DNA of 64,000 nt from Platerodrilus igneus (Eukaryota > Arthropoda > Insecta > Coleoptera > Lycidae). The translations under genes were made by a program, and so were the position numbers. This document shows positions 1-10,053 of the stretch, piece by piece. The stretch lies in contig JARFIW010001491.1 in NCBI GenBank assembly GCA_036346225.1, positions 372,001 to 436,000 on the forward strand, given 5' to 3'. The notes beneath the pieces are model-generated. The model saw only the letters and a program-made list of their open reading frames with translations, was not told the DNA's origin and did no database searches. Every line of letters begins with the position of its first letter. The stretch's first letter is position 1.

Positions 1-99
1 CAAGCAGTCGACTGTGTCGGGATTTGAACCCAGGACCTTGGGATCCGTAGTCTTACGCTTACTACATTGATCCACGGCGACGCTTCAATTTTACAGCCG
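1..99 (-). mobile_element. tRNA-derived SINE, copy 1 (cut by window edge)
   Basis: On the minus strand this reads as a tRNA-like head: a B-box-like GGTTCAAATCCC (plus 19-30), an anticodon-loop-like CTACGGA as in tRNA-Arg(ACG), and an A-box-like stretch. A second copy lies at 113-413 and shares even the leader CGGCTGTAAAATTG (minus), so the repeat extends beyond a bare tRNA. The T-stem pairs poorly and the acceptor stem is not convincing, which argues against a functional tRNA gene. The body and tail lie outside the window to the left. Confidence 0.6.
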
Positions 100-112
100 T
101 TCATTTACATTT

Positions 113-413
113 CCAATGCTCCACCTGTAGGTACTACATTGGCCAGGAGGCGAGTTTTTTGTTGCCTGGAAATTTAGAATTTTGCCGAACCCTTGCCGTT
201 CCAGGCAAGGTATGTATTTTTAACGTGCGTGACAACACACACACGGAACCTCCATTTAACCTCTCATCCGAACGAGGGCGTAATTTTTGTGAAAAATGCT
301 CACCTGTTATTTTTCAAGCAGTCGACCGTGTCGGGATTTGAACCCAGGACCTTGGGATCCGTAGGCTTACGCTTACTACATTGATCCACGGCAACGCCTC
401 AATTTTACAGCCG
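113..413 (-). mobile_element. tRNA-derived SINE, copy 2 (head, body and tail)
   Basis: The tRNA-Arg-like head (about 413-325, B box at plus 333-344) is followed on the minus strand by a body of about 180 bp. The body contains a GT-rich tract and a hairpin built on CCTTGCC/GGCAAGG. The tail ends in a stem-loop at 142-113, with CCAATG pairing to CATTGG. Copy 1 starts only 13 bp beyond this tail in the same orientation, so the two form a head-to-tail tandem. RNA polymerase III transcription and LINE-driven mobilisation are inferred from the SINE class. Confidence 0.55.
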
Positions 414-2538
414 CTGAAAGGCGTTTATTAAAGTTAACTCAGCAGCTGAAGTTGTCTGGGCAGTTCAAGCTATATCACAGTATGTTTGTAGAATGGGAGC
501 GCGATGATTTAATCGAAAAGGTACACAAAATGGGCGTTAAGGGACATTACTTGCCACACAGACCCGTGTTTAAAGCCGAAAGTACGACTACACCAGCCAG
601 GCCAGTGTTTGATGCATCTTGTAAGATAGATGGACGTTCCTCTTTAAACGATTGCTTAGAAAAAGGGCATAATTTTTTGTAGCTTATTCCGTCTTTAATA
701 TTAAAATTTTGAAAAAGGCGTATTGGCCTTGTTGCTGATATACGAAGAGCGTTTATGATGATTAAGGTTAGTCTGGAAGATAGGGATTATTTACGTTTTT
801 TGTGGTGGACATCGGAAAGCGAAGAAGAGCTGCAGATGTACCGACATAAAAGGGCAGGGTTTGGGGTGAACCGCAGCCCTTTTTTACTAAACGCAGTAGT
901 AGCGTATCATTTGGACAACGCTGTATCATCAAATCAGAAATGGACACAGGTTCTAAAAGATAGTTTCTACGTAGACAATTGTGTTCTTTCGGTCGATTCG
1001 GTTGAGGAATGTAAGGTAGTAGCGACACAATTGTTGGCCAATGCAAAAATGGAACTACGCTTGTGGGAGAGCACGGTAATTGGTAATAGCGAGGTTTTTG
1101 ACAGACTTATTAGGATTGAAGTGGAACAAGGCGGCGGACGCTTTAAGTTGTAACCTACCTGAAATTAAAATCGATAAATTGTCGAAACGGAAAATGTTGT
1201 CCTTCCTAAATGGGTTGTACTACCCCATGGGACTCTTAGTGGTGGCTACGGTAATCCCGCGTATTCTGCTACAGCAAGCATGGGCAGTAAAGGTAGGGTG
1301 GGATGAAACGCTTCTGGAAAATATCAGAGATGAATTTGAAAGGTGGGCAAGTCAGGTTCAGCTGTTACGCGGTATAGAGCTACCAAAGGTGGATGGCAAG
1401 CTAACTCTGTCGATGAGAAAGATTGGGTTTTGCATGTATTTTGCGACTCAAGCAAGTCCGCTATGCAGCCGTCATATTTTTGAGATACCCAATCAATAAT
1501 GACGAATATGCTGTTCGGTTTGTGCAGGCAAAGGTTTTAAGAGTGGTATCGTGGCGTTTTGGGTGCAACGCCCGGGGTGGGAGAGTTACAGGCCCCTTAA
1601 CCGTCCGGAATATCAATGAAGCGGAATTCTCGGCAATTAATTTGATTCAGAAAGAAAGTGCTTTGAATGAAGGGAAGAGTAAAATACAAACGATCATTGA
1701 TGACAAGAGAATTATACGGTTTTTGACCAAAATTGTTCGTAGGGGCGATTGTTATGATTTTAAGTACCCAATATTACTACCTGCTAAACATGTTCTGGTT
1801 GATGCATTAATTAGGGAATTTCATGAAAATAACTGTCATGCCGGGACCCAAATAATGATGAATAAGCTTAGGGAACGGTTTTGGATCTTAAGGAGTGGGA
1901 GGTCCCTACTGCGTTATGATGAGTTACACACTATTATTTGCGATGTAGAATCCACCGTTAATGATCGACCACTCACCTATGTGTCTGAAGACGTCGAGGA
2001 TCTGACACCTTTATCACCCTCGATGTTCTTGCGCGATAATTCTACCGAAAACGTGACGGATCTAGATAAAATAAATTCGACAAATTTTAATAGAAGGCGT
2101 AAATATCAAGTTCGACTTATGGCGAGCCTTCGTAGTAGATTTCGGAAGGAGTACTTGAGTTTGTTGGTACAAAGAGCAAGCGAAAGAGGGATGTATAGTC
2201 CTAAGATTGTGGATATTGTTATCGTGGGTAATGATACTAAAAGGGGTAGATGGCCGCTTGCGCATGTAATAGAAATGTATCCTGGGTCAAATGGGGTGAC
2301 TCGAGTGGTTAGATTGCTCACTGCTTCTGGGGAGCTGGTCAGACCAGTGCAACGGTGTTTTCTGTTGGAGGATGGTCAATCTTCAACTCAATTCTGTTTA
2401 AGGCCAAGGGTGGAGATGGCGCCAACCATGAAACGGGCACGCGCGTCTGAAAGGGAAGTGGAGCGAGCCAAGTTTGCTTCAATCATAAAAACCCGTACTG
2501 GACGGGAAGTGAAGACGCCGACCCGGTTAGATTTGTAG
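413..2538 (+). pseudogene. BEL/Pao retrotransposon pol remnant (RT to integrase C-terminus)
   Basis: The reading frame starts inside pol, with the BEL-type stretch before RT (HYLPHRPVFK, VFDASCK, SLNDCLEKG). It continues into VADIRRAF and LRFLWW, the block around the first RT aspartate. The YVDN sequence at about 970-980 stands where RT normally has YVDD. Two in-frame stops lie at 680-682 and near 713-715. Frame changes occur near 1080-1130 and near 1435-1450, the latter inside the RNase H region. From about 1780 the frame encodes the H2C2 zinc-finger region of integrase, which jumps directly at about 1897 into the late integrase part (NDRPLTYVSED). The catalytic DDE core is therefore deleted. 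A further loss near 1560 removes most of RNase H. No gag is present upstream because the SINE pair abuts the start. It cannot encode a working polyprotein. Confidence 0.85.
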
Positions 2539-2590
2539 ATTTAATTTTATTGTTCAGACGTTGTTAGTTCTAAAATTAAAGGTGGGAGAA

Positions 2591-2837
2591 TGTTACAACA
2601 CGTTTTAGTGCAATTAGATAGTAGGAGAGAAAACAAAAGTGAAAACAGTTGGTTTTTCGAGATTGATTAGAGTTGTCAGAAAGTTTTTGTAATTGTAAAA
2701 AAAACCTTTTGTACGATCTTATATTGACAGTAGATTAATAAAATGGAAGTTGCTCTGACTACTCTTTGTAGTTGAGGTGTTGTGGTACTCGCAAGGTTAG
2801 TACAGGATTGACCACGGTTAGTAGTTATATCTTAACA
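2591..2837 (+). repeat. Probable 3' LTR of the BEL remnant
   Basis: A purine-rich tract (AAAGGTGGGAGAA, 2578-2590) directly precedes TGTTAC, and the unit closes at 2837 with TTAACA, giving matching ends TGTTA/TAACA. The position, 50 bp after the integrase stop, is as expected for a BEL polypurine tract and LTR. No second LTR exists in the window for comparison, so the right boundary is inferred from the end motif only. Confidence 0.5.
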
Positions 2838-3470
2838 GAGCCAACACTAGATCCAACATCAGAAACATCAGATAGCAGAATTGATCACAGAGAAAGAGCA
2901 ATCAAGGAAAGACGAGGAGAGAAGGATTTGGAGGTAGGGTGATCAACCAACCGAGGACTCAAATAACAGGGTATCGGTACTGCCGAAGTCGTCCATAGAC
3001 GTCTATTTCTGAAAAGAAACAGTAACGTTTCAACTTCAATAGAAAGTTGGTCTCCCGCGGAGAAACCAAGAAAATAGTAAGAAAGGAGAAAGAAATCGCA
3101 GCAGTAAGACAGGACTCTCTAGCCTCAAGGAAGTAGGGAAGGGATCAGAGCGCTGGGAAAAATAACGATGAACTGTCAACTGTGGCAACAGGAGCCGTAT
3201 CAAACGAAACAAAAGGAATTGCTGTTAGACCGAAAGAGTCGACTAGGTCTCGGTTTCTAAAGAACAGGAGAGTGGTCTAAGAAAAATGCCACAGGAAGTG
3301 GACGGAACATCAAAATACGTCGGTACTGGGACTGACCTCAAAGAAAACTAGCTAAGGGAAAACGGGATTAGGAATGTAGAATGTAGAAAAATGTAAGAGT
3401 CCGAACACACAAAAATATATGCACCAAGGCCGAGAGAGAAATACAAAAGGGCATTATAATTTGAATAAGG
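2838..3470. other. Purine-rich non-coding stretch
   Basis: The plus strand is dominated by A and G for about 600 bp. No reading frame longer than about 45 codons is open and no protein motif is recognisable. It may be leader or decayed gag of an LTR element, but nothing in it proves this. Confidence 0.4.
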
Positions 3471-3526
3471 GGCCGCTATACTTGCGGCCTCGTCCCCAAT
3501 GCTCCACCCGAAGGTACTACATTGGG
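3471..3526 (-). repeat. Two adjacent stem-loops; second one matches the SINE tail
   Basis: GGCCGC (3471-3476) pairs with GCGGCC (3484-3489). Directly after it CCCAATG (3495-3501) pairs with CATTGGG (3520-3526), with an inner ACC/GGT stem. The second hairpin repeats the SINE tail at 113-142 in sequence and orientation, with changes mainly in the loop. It may be the tail of another SINE-like or LINE-like insertion. Confidence 0.5.
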
Positions 3527-4151
3527 TTTAAACGCGAAAATATAAACGTGCTTCAAATGAAAATCTAACTTCAAAGTTAATCGGTCCTAAATAAAGATTA
3601 ACAAGCGGAAACTAAAACTAAATATAGGGTTTAAATAATGGTATCCCTAGCGTTGATTTGGAGTGTGCACGATCGACAAGACACAAGCAAAAGTAAAAAG
3701 TGAGGGATCTGTAATACCGGATAGCAGTCGCCAGCTCTGCTTACCGGTGCGACCTGAAGGGTCGTTTTAAAACTATCCAAATCTATCTAGCTAATTTAAA
3801 ATGGATTCAAATTTTCTAAACATACGCCAAATATTTTAATAGTGAATCCAGCTATTTTGCCTACTCTATAAATTAACAAATTTGGGCTCCCTGATCTAAG
3901 TAATTTATTTTATCTTTAGCCTAAATCCGTCCCTAGCTTTCCCTATCATTCCCTAACTGATTTATATTATAGTTACAATCTTCACAATTACAATCTTCGT
4001 TCCTATAAAAATGCTGCCACCAAAAATGGCAGCAGAACGTCAGCAAAAACAAATCAAACCCCGAAATAATGTAATATATGCAAGGTAAATATAAAGTGTA
4101 AATGTAAAATATAAATATGAATGAATATAAAATAAATATAATATAAATATA

Positions 4152-4156
<5 letters not shown>
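3527..4156. other. AT-rich non-coding
   Basis: No gene is recognisable. The stretch becomes increasingly AT-rich towards the TA microsatellite that follows. Confidence 0.5.

Positions 4157-4202
<46 letters not shown>
4157..4202. repeat. (TA)n microsatellite
   Basis: An uninterrupted TA dinucleotide run of about 44 bp, preceded by imperfect AATATA units. Confidence 0.95.
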
Positions 4203-4204
<2 letters not shown>

Positions 4205-4205
<1 letters not shown>

Positions 4206-4640
4206 AACTGATTTGATTAAAATCTTGGGATGCACTCGTTCTACCAGATAAAACTACAGCGTCAAATTGTAATTTTTATTCAACGTTTCGGCATTGACTT
4301 TATGCCTTCTTCATAGACTGAAAAATTTAATGAAGATTCGCATGAACATTATATCGACTAGCTCCATTACACGTGCATTTTAAAATATTTCAAAATCTGT
4401 TTATCACTACAAATCAATGCTTATGCGAGTATAGCCGCCACAATTTTACTCTTACCTCTTATATAAATTTTTCCAGCATCCGAAGATTTGGTCGTCTTCT
4501 TACGTCTATTGATTCCTTACTGCTAAGGGGAGATTGATATGCACTGTTAAAGTTCTGTTGGGTATGCTTTAAACGTTCTGGGGGATCACAATCACTATCA
4601 CTTTTAAGTCCTGGGGGGATGCGCGGTTTCACTCTATTTT
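4205..4640 (-). other. Unidentified coding-like fragment with retroelement-style 3' end
   Basis: On the minus strand a frame of about 55 codons is open from about 4640 to a stop near 4466. It contains PGLKSDSDCDPPERLKH and ends in RRRPNLRMLEKFI, with a composition unlike random AT-rich translation. Downstream on the same strand lies GAAGAAGGC followed by CCGAAACGTTGAATAAA. That arrangement is common in the 3' regions of insect retroelements such as Penelope-like elements. I do not recognise the protein. It could be the end of a retroelement frame or an unrelated exon. Nothing is recognisable between 4641 and 4944. Confidence 0.3.
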
Positions 4641-4944
4641 ATTTTCTTTATTTATTAGACCGATCTAAATTAATTACGGTTTTTGATTTAGTTTGTTTTA
4701 TTTATTTATGTTTTGATTTATTCCCGATATTCCGCGCGTTCAAAGTGAGACAGTGATTGTTTTAGTGGTGTGGGCATTTGTTGTGCATATTAGGCTTTTG
4801 GTTAATTATTATTATAATTTTTTTTTAATTTTTAATTTTTTTATTTTTATTTATTTTTTTTATATATAGGTTTTGGTTATACATGTCCATTTCTTAAGCA
4901 AAGTCAAAATCAAAAATATTCAATTCTCCCCCATCCCCTACGAT

Positions 4945-5478
4945 TTACGCGCGGTTATCACCGTCCAATTTCGCGACCCTTCCTGCAAATTCTTTGAAGG
5001 CTGTGCAGAACGCCTTCTGGCTAGCCACTTCCCCAACTTCCTCTAGGCTCTTGGGCCATGCGCGCCCTACTATTGCCAATTTCATATCAGCTAACACTCG
5101 ATTTGCCACCTCGAGTGGACAGTCGAAGAGCACATGCTGTGCGCTTTCTGCGCACTCACCGCATTCGCAGCTGTCATTATCGGTTAAACCGAATCTTTGT
5201 AAATACGCTTTCAGGGCACCGTGCCCTGTTATCAGTTGCACCATTTTATGATCGAGCTTCACCTCAATCTTACCTCTAGCTTCTATGCTCGGTATGAATT
5301 TGTGCGTCAATCTGCCCGTGGCAGCGTTGTTCCACCTCTCTTCCCATTGTCGGATTGACTTTTTGTGCAGCTTTCTTTTAATTAGAGACTTCGGTATCGA
5401 CGAATGTGATATCTGAAAGTTGTCCGTCGCGGCCTCTTGAGCTAATTCATCAGCCCTATCGTTTCCTACGTTACCAAA
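4945..5478 (-). pseudogene. Non-LTR retrotransposon ORF2 C-terminus (R1/I-type)
   Basis: The minus strand carries an open frame that begins without a start codon near 5478. It opens with GNDRADELAQEA, matching the final RNase H motif with its catalytic aspartate. It continues through RQWEERWNNAATGRL and TGHGALKAYLQRFGL to a cysteine/histidine cluster (CECGECAESAQHVLFDCP), the zinc-knuckle-like C-terminus typical of insect R1, I and LOA-type ORF2 proteins. Everything upstream of late RNase H (endonuclease and RT) is missing. The break near 5480-5497 abuts an unrelated Gypsy fragment on the same strand. The last 178 codons are uninterrupted, so the insertion may not be very old. Clade assignment rests on RNase H being present, which Jockey elements usually lack. 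Confidence 0.75.
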
Positions 5479-5496
5479 TACAAGAGGGCAGCAGAA

Positions 5497-6111
5497 TCAG
5501 CATAGGAGATCGGGAGATAAGGATGGAGGAAGTTTTCGGCGTTTGTGACGCCAAAAGGACAACAAGGACACCTCGGGGACATCAGGATTATCCGGATGGG
5601 CGGGTTTTAAGTCTTTGACGTGCCAAATACCTAAGGGTGCACCGGAAGGATCGGTTAGTTCATATGTCCAGGGAGAAACAACTTTACGGATGGAGAAAGG
5701 ACCAAGGAATTTGGGGGCTAGTTTTTGCGTTAAGATGACGTGAAGCGTCGAAAAGTGCAAAATTACGACGCCAAACAGTATCACCAACTTGGAAGGAAGC
5801 AAGTCGACGACGCAGATTGTAACGGTTATGGGTGTTACGGTACGCAGCGGAAAGCTTTTTTTGAATATAGGAACGGATGTGTTTGAAGTGGTCAGGATCG
5901 GAGGAAAGATGTTCAGGATCATTTATTTCGGACAGCTGCCCGAAATAATTGCCGGAAAGGATGTGTTCACGAAGGAGGGGGTGGTTAAAATGATATCGTC
6001 CAGATATGCAAAGCAAAAAGATTCGAGATCCAAAATCCAAAATACTTTCCTATTAAGATGTATTTCTTCCATGATAGCACTTCGGGAGCCACTGAGTTTA
6101 TCGACAATCAT
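5497..6111 (-). pseudogene. Ty3/Gypsy pol remnant: RT fragment fused to integrase C-terminus
   Basis: Read on the minus strand, the fragment starts with an RT piece containing AYLDDIIL (the YxDD catalytic box, about 5990-6020). It then passes abruptly into the end of integrase, so RNase H and the integrase core are deleted. The integrase part has a basic stretch (RYNLRRR), GDTVWRRNF and, after a frameshift near 5760, KLAPKFLGPF and WHVKDLKP. The last two are the usual Gypsy integrase C-terminal motifs. The tail ends in LLSFWRHKRRK, which resembles the pol tail of Gypsy-N at 22113-22295. The deletion and the frame change rule out function. Confidence 0.75.
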
Positions 6112-6597
6112 TCTTGTTAGTACAGTTGAGGTTTACGGTTCAAAACAGAATTTTTAGCGGAGTACTTCACAGAGTTTTTCTGTGGATTATCTGCTAGATT
6201 TTCTGGGGCCAAAACTGTACGTAACATGGTTTAGATATCCAACTTACTTTACTTGGTTCCACATATCTGCAACTACACTACTGAGAAATAGGTATTACTA
6301 ATGCAAGAATATTAAATACTGTTTAGAATCCGTTTGCTTAATAACAATTTTTTTAAAAATGGATTAAATAGTAAAAGAAATTGTTGAACTCTTGATTGGT
6401 ATTTATTGTATTTTACAGTGTATGTTAATTTTTATATTTTGTAATAATTCCAATGTTATTGTATTTAATAACAAGTTATTGGTTATCAATTTTGAATGCA
6501 AAGATGATGTTTTTATGTGCATCAAGCAACACATGAAAATTAAAGACAAATTACTTTACTTAATCTAATGACGATTTAATTTCTATGAAAATTTTAG
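6112..6597. other. AT-rich stretch, probably intron
   Basis: No gene is recognisable. Because a splice acceptor lies at its right end (TTTTAG, 6592-6597), at least the right part is probably intron of the gene whose last exon follows. Confidence 0.4.
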
Positions 6598-6822
6598 GAA
6601 GAAGCAGAACGTGGTCGAGAGTTAAAAGATCAAATTAATTCCGTTAATGCTCAAACTGAATTACTTCTCCAACTTAATGACGATACCATCAGAAAAGTTG
6701 AGGCTTCCAACGTAACACTAATGAAAAACATAAAGAGACTACGAAATGCTGTTAAGCAAAACGAATTCAGGGTAACACAATTACAATCTATATCAAAATC
6801 TCAAAAAAAGAGGTCATCGTAA
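6598..6822 (+). CDS. Terminal exon of a host gene: coiled-coil protein C-terminus
   Basis: After the acceptor ATTTTAG at 6591-6597 an open frame of 74 codons runs from GAA (6598) to TAA (6820-6822). The product is highly charged and helix-prone, with heptad-like spacing (LLLQLNDDTIRK, LMKNIKRLRNAVKQ, FRVTQLQ), and ends in a basic tail (KSQKKRSS). This fits the end of a coiled-coil protein. Two AATAAA signals at 6928-6937 follow about 105 bp after the stop, as for a last exon with a short 3' UTR. Codon use is mixed and no transposon motif is present, so I take it as a host gene rather than a mobile element. Upstream exons are not recognisable in the window. The family is unknown to me. Confidence 0.6.
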   Translation, partial: EEAERGRELKDQINSVNAQTELLLQLNDDTIRKVEASNVTLMKNIKRLRNAVKQNEFRVTQLQSISKSQKKRSS

Positions 6823-6927
6823 TTTTTCGTAGCATAGAAGCATTGTTTTGTTGTAGATGGCTAAATAGAGGCTATATAATAATTATGTTATGTATTATTC
6901 AGTTGAAAATTGTGTTGTAGATCAGTA

Positions 6928-6937
6928 AATAAATAAA
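6928..6937 (+). promoter_or_regulatory. Poly(A) signals of the coiled-coil gene
   Basis: Two overlapping AATAAA hexamers (6928-6933 and 6932-6937) lie about 105 bp after the stop codon at 6822. A T-rich stretch follows. Confidence 0.6.
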
Positions 6938-7322
6938 ATTTTTAGTAAATTGGTGTTTTATTTATAGCGTTAATTATAATCTCTCAATACGTAGAATTAA
7001 AAATAAGATATTCCAAATAGTTCATAGATATTTGTAATATGATATTGTATAAAAATTTATGTACAAGGGAAAGCGTCAATTCAGAATTTTTAGTTTATGA
7101 CCGCCCGGCAAGCGGTAAGTAAGAAATAATGATAATGTGCAAGTTATGCCTTAGAGACTGTGTAATATATTATTTTATGAAGATTGATGTTAGAGCAAAA
7201 GTAAATATAAATTTAAACTTACGTACATTCTTAGACTATTAGAGTACACAAAAAGAACAAAGAAGTGCCGGTTGAAGTTCCCCACAGGGCGACATATGGT
7301 ACAAGATAGATGATAATTGTAA

Positions 7323-7505
7323 CTTCTTAATCTTCTTTGGGAATGAAACCACTCATAGTTTTTAAAATCTATTTCATTTACGTTTCGATCCATGACCTAG
7401 GATCGTTGTCAAAATAATATTTTGACAACGATCCTGGTCATCAGATCAGCGTAAATAAATAGATTTTAAAAACTATGAGTGGTTTCATTCAAAGAAGATT
7501 AAGAA
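7323..7505. repeat. Long inverted repeat (fold-back hairpin)
   Basis: The left arm (about 7323-7415) and right arm (about 7416-7505) are near-perfect reverse complements. Matching segments include GAAACCACTCATAG with CTATGAGTGGTTTC, and GATCGTTGTCAAAA with TTTTGACAACGATC, which meet almost without a loop. A few mismatches lie around 7381-7395 and 7437-7450. No coding capacity is present. It could be a fold-back or MITE-type element, or an inverted duplication. Confidence 0.8.
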
Positions 7506-7717
7506 AAATGCTAAACAAACCACAACAAACATACAGGGAGTATAATTGTAACTTTTCAATCCAATTAAACTATGTAATGGTTACAAAAATAGATTGAGGA
7601 ATATTTATATATCCTAAATGAATAAAACGATTGATATGATGGGCACCAGGGACTCGTAAAAATGTTTGCTGAAAATTGATAAATTACTTATTAATAGTAA
7701 AATAGGAGGGCCCGGTG

Positions 7718-7798
7718 TATATAAACCGAGCCTGAGCAACGGAGGGGAGATGTGTATGAACAGTTAAAGTTTTTACCATTACGTTTCTGTCGAATAAA
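7718..7798 (+). promoter_or_regulatory. LTR-like TATA box and poly(A) signal pair
   Basis: TATATAAA (7718-7725) sits in a small GC-rich inverted repeat (GGCCCGGT, ACCGAGCC), and AATAAA follows at 7793-7798. A TATA box with a poly(A) signal about 70 bp downstream is the layout of the U3-R part of an LTR. No second copy or LTR ends were found. The rest of 6938-8171 shows no gene. Confidence 0.25.
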
Positions 7799-8171
7799 AC
7801 TCTTCATTTTGCGATTTGATAAATAAATAAGGTATAGCGTTTGTTAATTGTACGATTTCTTTAGAGGTTAAACAATAAATAGTTTTTAAAAACTCAATTA
7901 GCAAGGCCCAATCTGTAATTCGTTTTGGTAAAATATAATTAAACGAATTCTTAATGAAGGATTTTGACAGTGTATTTTAAATTGTCAATAACTATACCAG
8001 TTTATTGCGAATTCAATTTTAGTGAGTAGCTACTTGAACATGTAGTCAAAGTAAGATAATTTTGTGGTCTTATTTAAGATATATATCTACTAGTATCAGC
8101 TGGCAGCTATGTTTTTAACTTATTTTTGGTATTGTCCGCCAAATTTTTGTTTTACGTCTGAGAGATATGTA

Positions 8172-8677
8172 TACAGTGTGTCCAAATTTCGAGTCTCTAC
8201 ATTGTGATTTCAGTTATTATAAGAGATAGAAATTGGGTTAAATGGGGAAAGATTTGGTGGAATACAGGCCAGTTTTGTATCCGTTTACAAAATTGGTGTA
8301 AGTTGTCTGGTTTTGGAGATATTCGAAGAAAACTAAAAATGGCGGATTTTGTTTTTTGATAATAAAACATGAATCATAAGTCGCACCATCACAAGACTTG
8401 CACATTATTAAGACACTTTTCTAACAGGAGTATTTTAGCATGAACAGAATCATTCGACTGTCTTTTGTTTTCGAGGAAACGCCCACAGCTTTTGTTTTTC
8501 TTATGGCCGCCATTTTGAATATTAAGTGAATATTATGCGCCTTAAAATTACCTTTTCAAAGATATGCCACATGTCTATAAAAAAATGCAAAACTATCCTA
8601 AATTTTAAAAATAACTAAATTTATATGTTCTTTAACGTTTGGTAATCCCAACAGGGCAAAAATTTGATTTCTACTTT
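8172..8677. repeat. Left terminal inverted repeat of the DD41D element
   Basis: It matches the reverse complement of 10214-10718 over its whole length with only scattered differences, ending at CTACTTT (8671-8677). Confidence 0.9.
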
Positions 8678-8908
8678 ATGAAAAGTACAATACACATTTT
8701 ATAATGTACACAAACAGCATTTGTCACAAATTATTAATTATGGTGGTACTAGAGTTAAAATGATATCGTTTTATAATAGTAGGCGGTGGTATGTGACAAA
8801 ACCCAACAATTGAATTACAGTTATAGGTCAAACAAATTCTAAAATTTAGATAAACTTGTGTGTGTTGTAAGTTTTGGTGCCGGTGGTGCTGCATTTTTAA
8901 TTTAAAAA

Positions 8909-10053
8909 ATGGCACATGTCTACCAGTTTTCGAATGAGGAAAAGTTTGATATGCTAAATACTTATTTACAATCGTTTCGGAACGCTGATACGGCATCCGC
9001 CAGATATTTGGAATTGTATCCAGAAAGACGACAACCGCATAAAACATACTTCAGAAAAATTGTAATGAATTTACTGAATTATGGTGCTTTTGAACAGACT
9101 AGGGAACAATACGACTTAAACAATAGGGAACGTGTTCTAAGCATTACTGAGGCGGTAACACGAAATCCATCCACATCCATAAGATCTGTAAATCGTGAAC
9201 TTAATATTCTAAAATCAACTGTTCATAATATTTTTAAAAAGGAAAAGTTTCATCCTTATAAATCTACTATTGTCCAAGGCCTCAAAAGAGAAGATTTCGC
9301 CAGACGAATGCGTTTTTGTAATTGGTACATCCAAAAATGCGAGGAAGAACCGCACTTTCCAGAATTGATAATATGGACAGACGAAACGCAGTTTACCAAT
9401 TGCGGGGTGTTCAATAAACATAACACGCATCAATGGAGCACTGAAAATCATCATCTGACGGCGCAACGCAAATTTCAAACGAGATATGGATTTAACGTTT
9501 GGTGTGGTATCTTAGGTAGTTAATTATGATATAAATATTTTAGTAAATTAACCAATGTAATTAATACTTTTATAGGTAATAATTTGATTGGACCCTTTTA
9601 TTTTGTCAATAACCTCAATGGCGCCAGATATACGGAATTGTTAAGAGACCAAATAATTCCGGCTATTAGAGGACTTGTACCAAATGATGATGATTTTCGA
9701 AAACTATGGTTTCAGCAAGATGGTTGTCCAGCTCACAATTCCCGAGAAGTTAGCGCGCTTTTAGCTGAACATTTTGGCCAAAATATTATATGCAATAGTG
9801 GACCAATTATGTGGCGGGCAAGATCACCAGATCTTACACCACTTGATTTTTATTTATGGGGTTTGATAAAAATGAGGTATTTGAGTTTGAACCGCCTCAT
9901 AATATAAACGAACTGCAGGAAAGAGTCCGTGACATTCTTAACTCTATAAATAGGCGCACGTTAAGCAGAGTTGTACGGAAAGTTTTAATTAATTGTCGAA
10001 TGTGCCGTGATGCAAACGGACAGCATTTTCAGCATCTACGGGAAGGAATTTAG
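8909..10053 (+). pseudogene. DD41D transposase (one intron, one frameshift)
   Basis: The transposase catalyses cut-and-paste transposition of the surrounding element. The first exon (ATG at 8909) begins with a DUF4817-type helix-turn-helix region (FSNEEKFDMLNTYLQ). A second HTH segment follows (TRNPSTSIRSVNRELNI), then IIWTDETQF with the first catalytic aspartate. Exon 2 carries FQQDGCPAHN (second aspartate) and SPDLTPLDFYLWG; the last D, in PLD, lies 41 residues after the second. A GT-AG intron at 9516-9575 splits a glycine codon, and removing it keeps the frame. Near 9870-9880, just after LWG, the frame changes within an A run, consistent with one missing base. The last 60 codons (FEPPHNINELQERV to the stop at 10053) lie in the new frame. 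All three catalytic aspartates precede the shift. Without correction the protein would lose its C-terminus. Confidence 0.85.
9516..9575 (+). other. 60-bp intron in the transposase gene
   Basis: Donor GGTAGTTAAT and acceptor ACTTTTATAGG frame an AT-rich 60-bp segment that contains an in-frame stop. Splicing joins GGTATCTTAG to GTAATAATTTG in frame. The length is close to the lower limit of normal insect introns. Confidence 0.75.

Noticed and set aside
1..99. tRNA gene on the minus strand
   Set aside because: The head is tRNA-Arg-like, but the stems pair poorly and a second copy with the same non-tRNA leader exists, so it is a SINE.
3933..4235. Minus-strand frame with a Tyr-Ile run
   Set aside because: It is a translation of the TA microsatellite.
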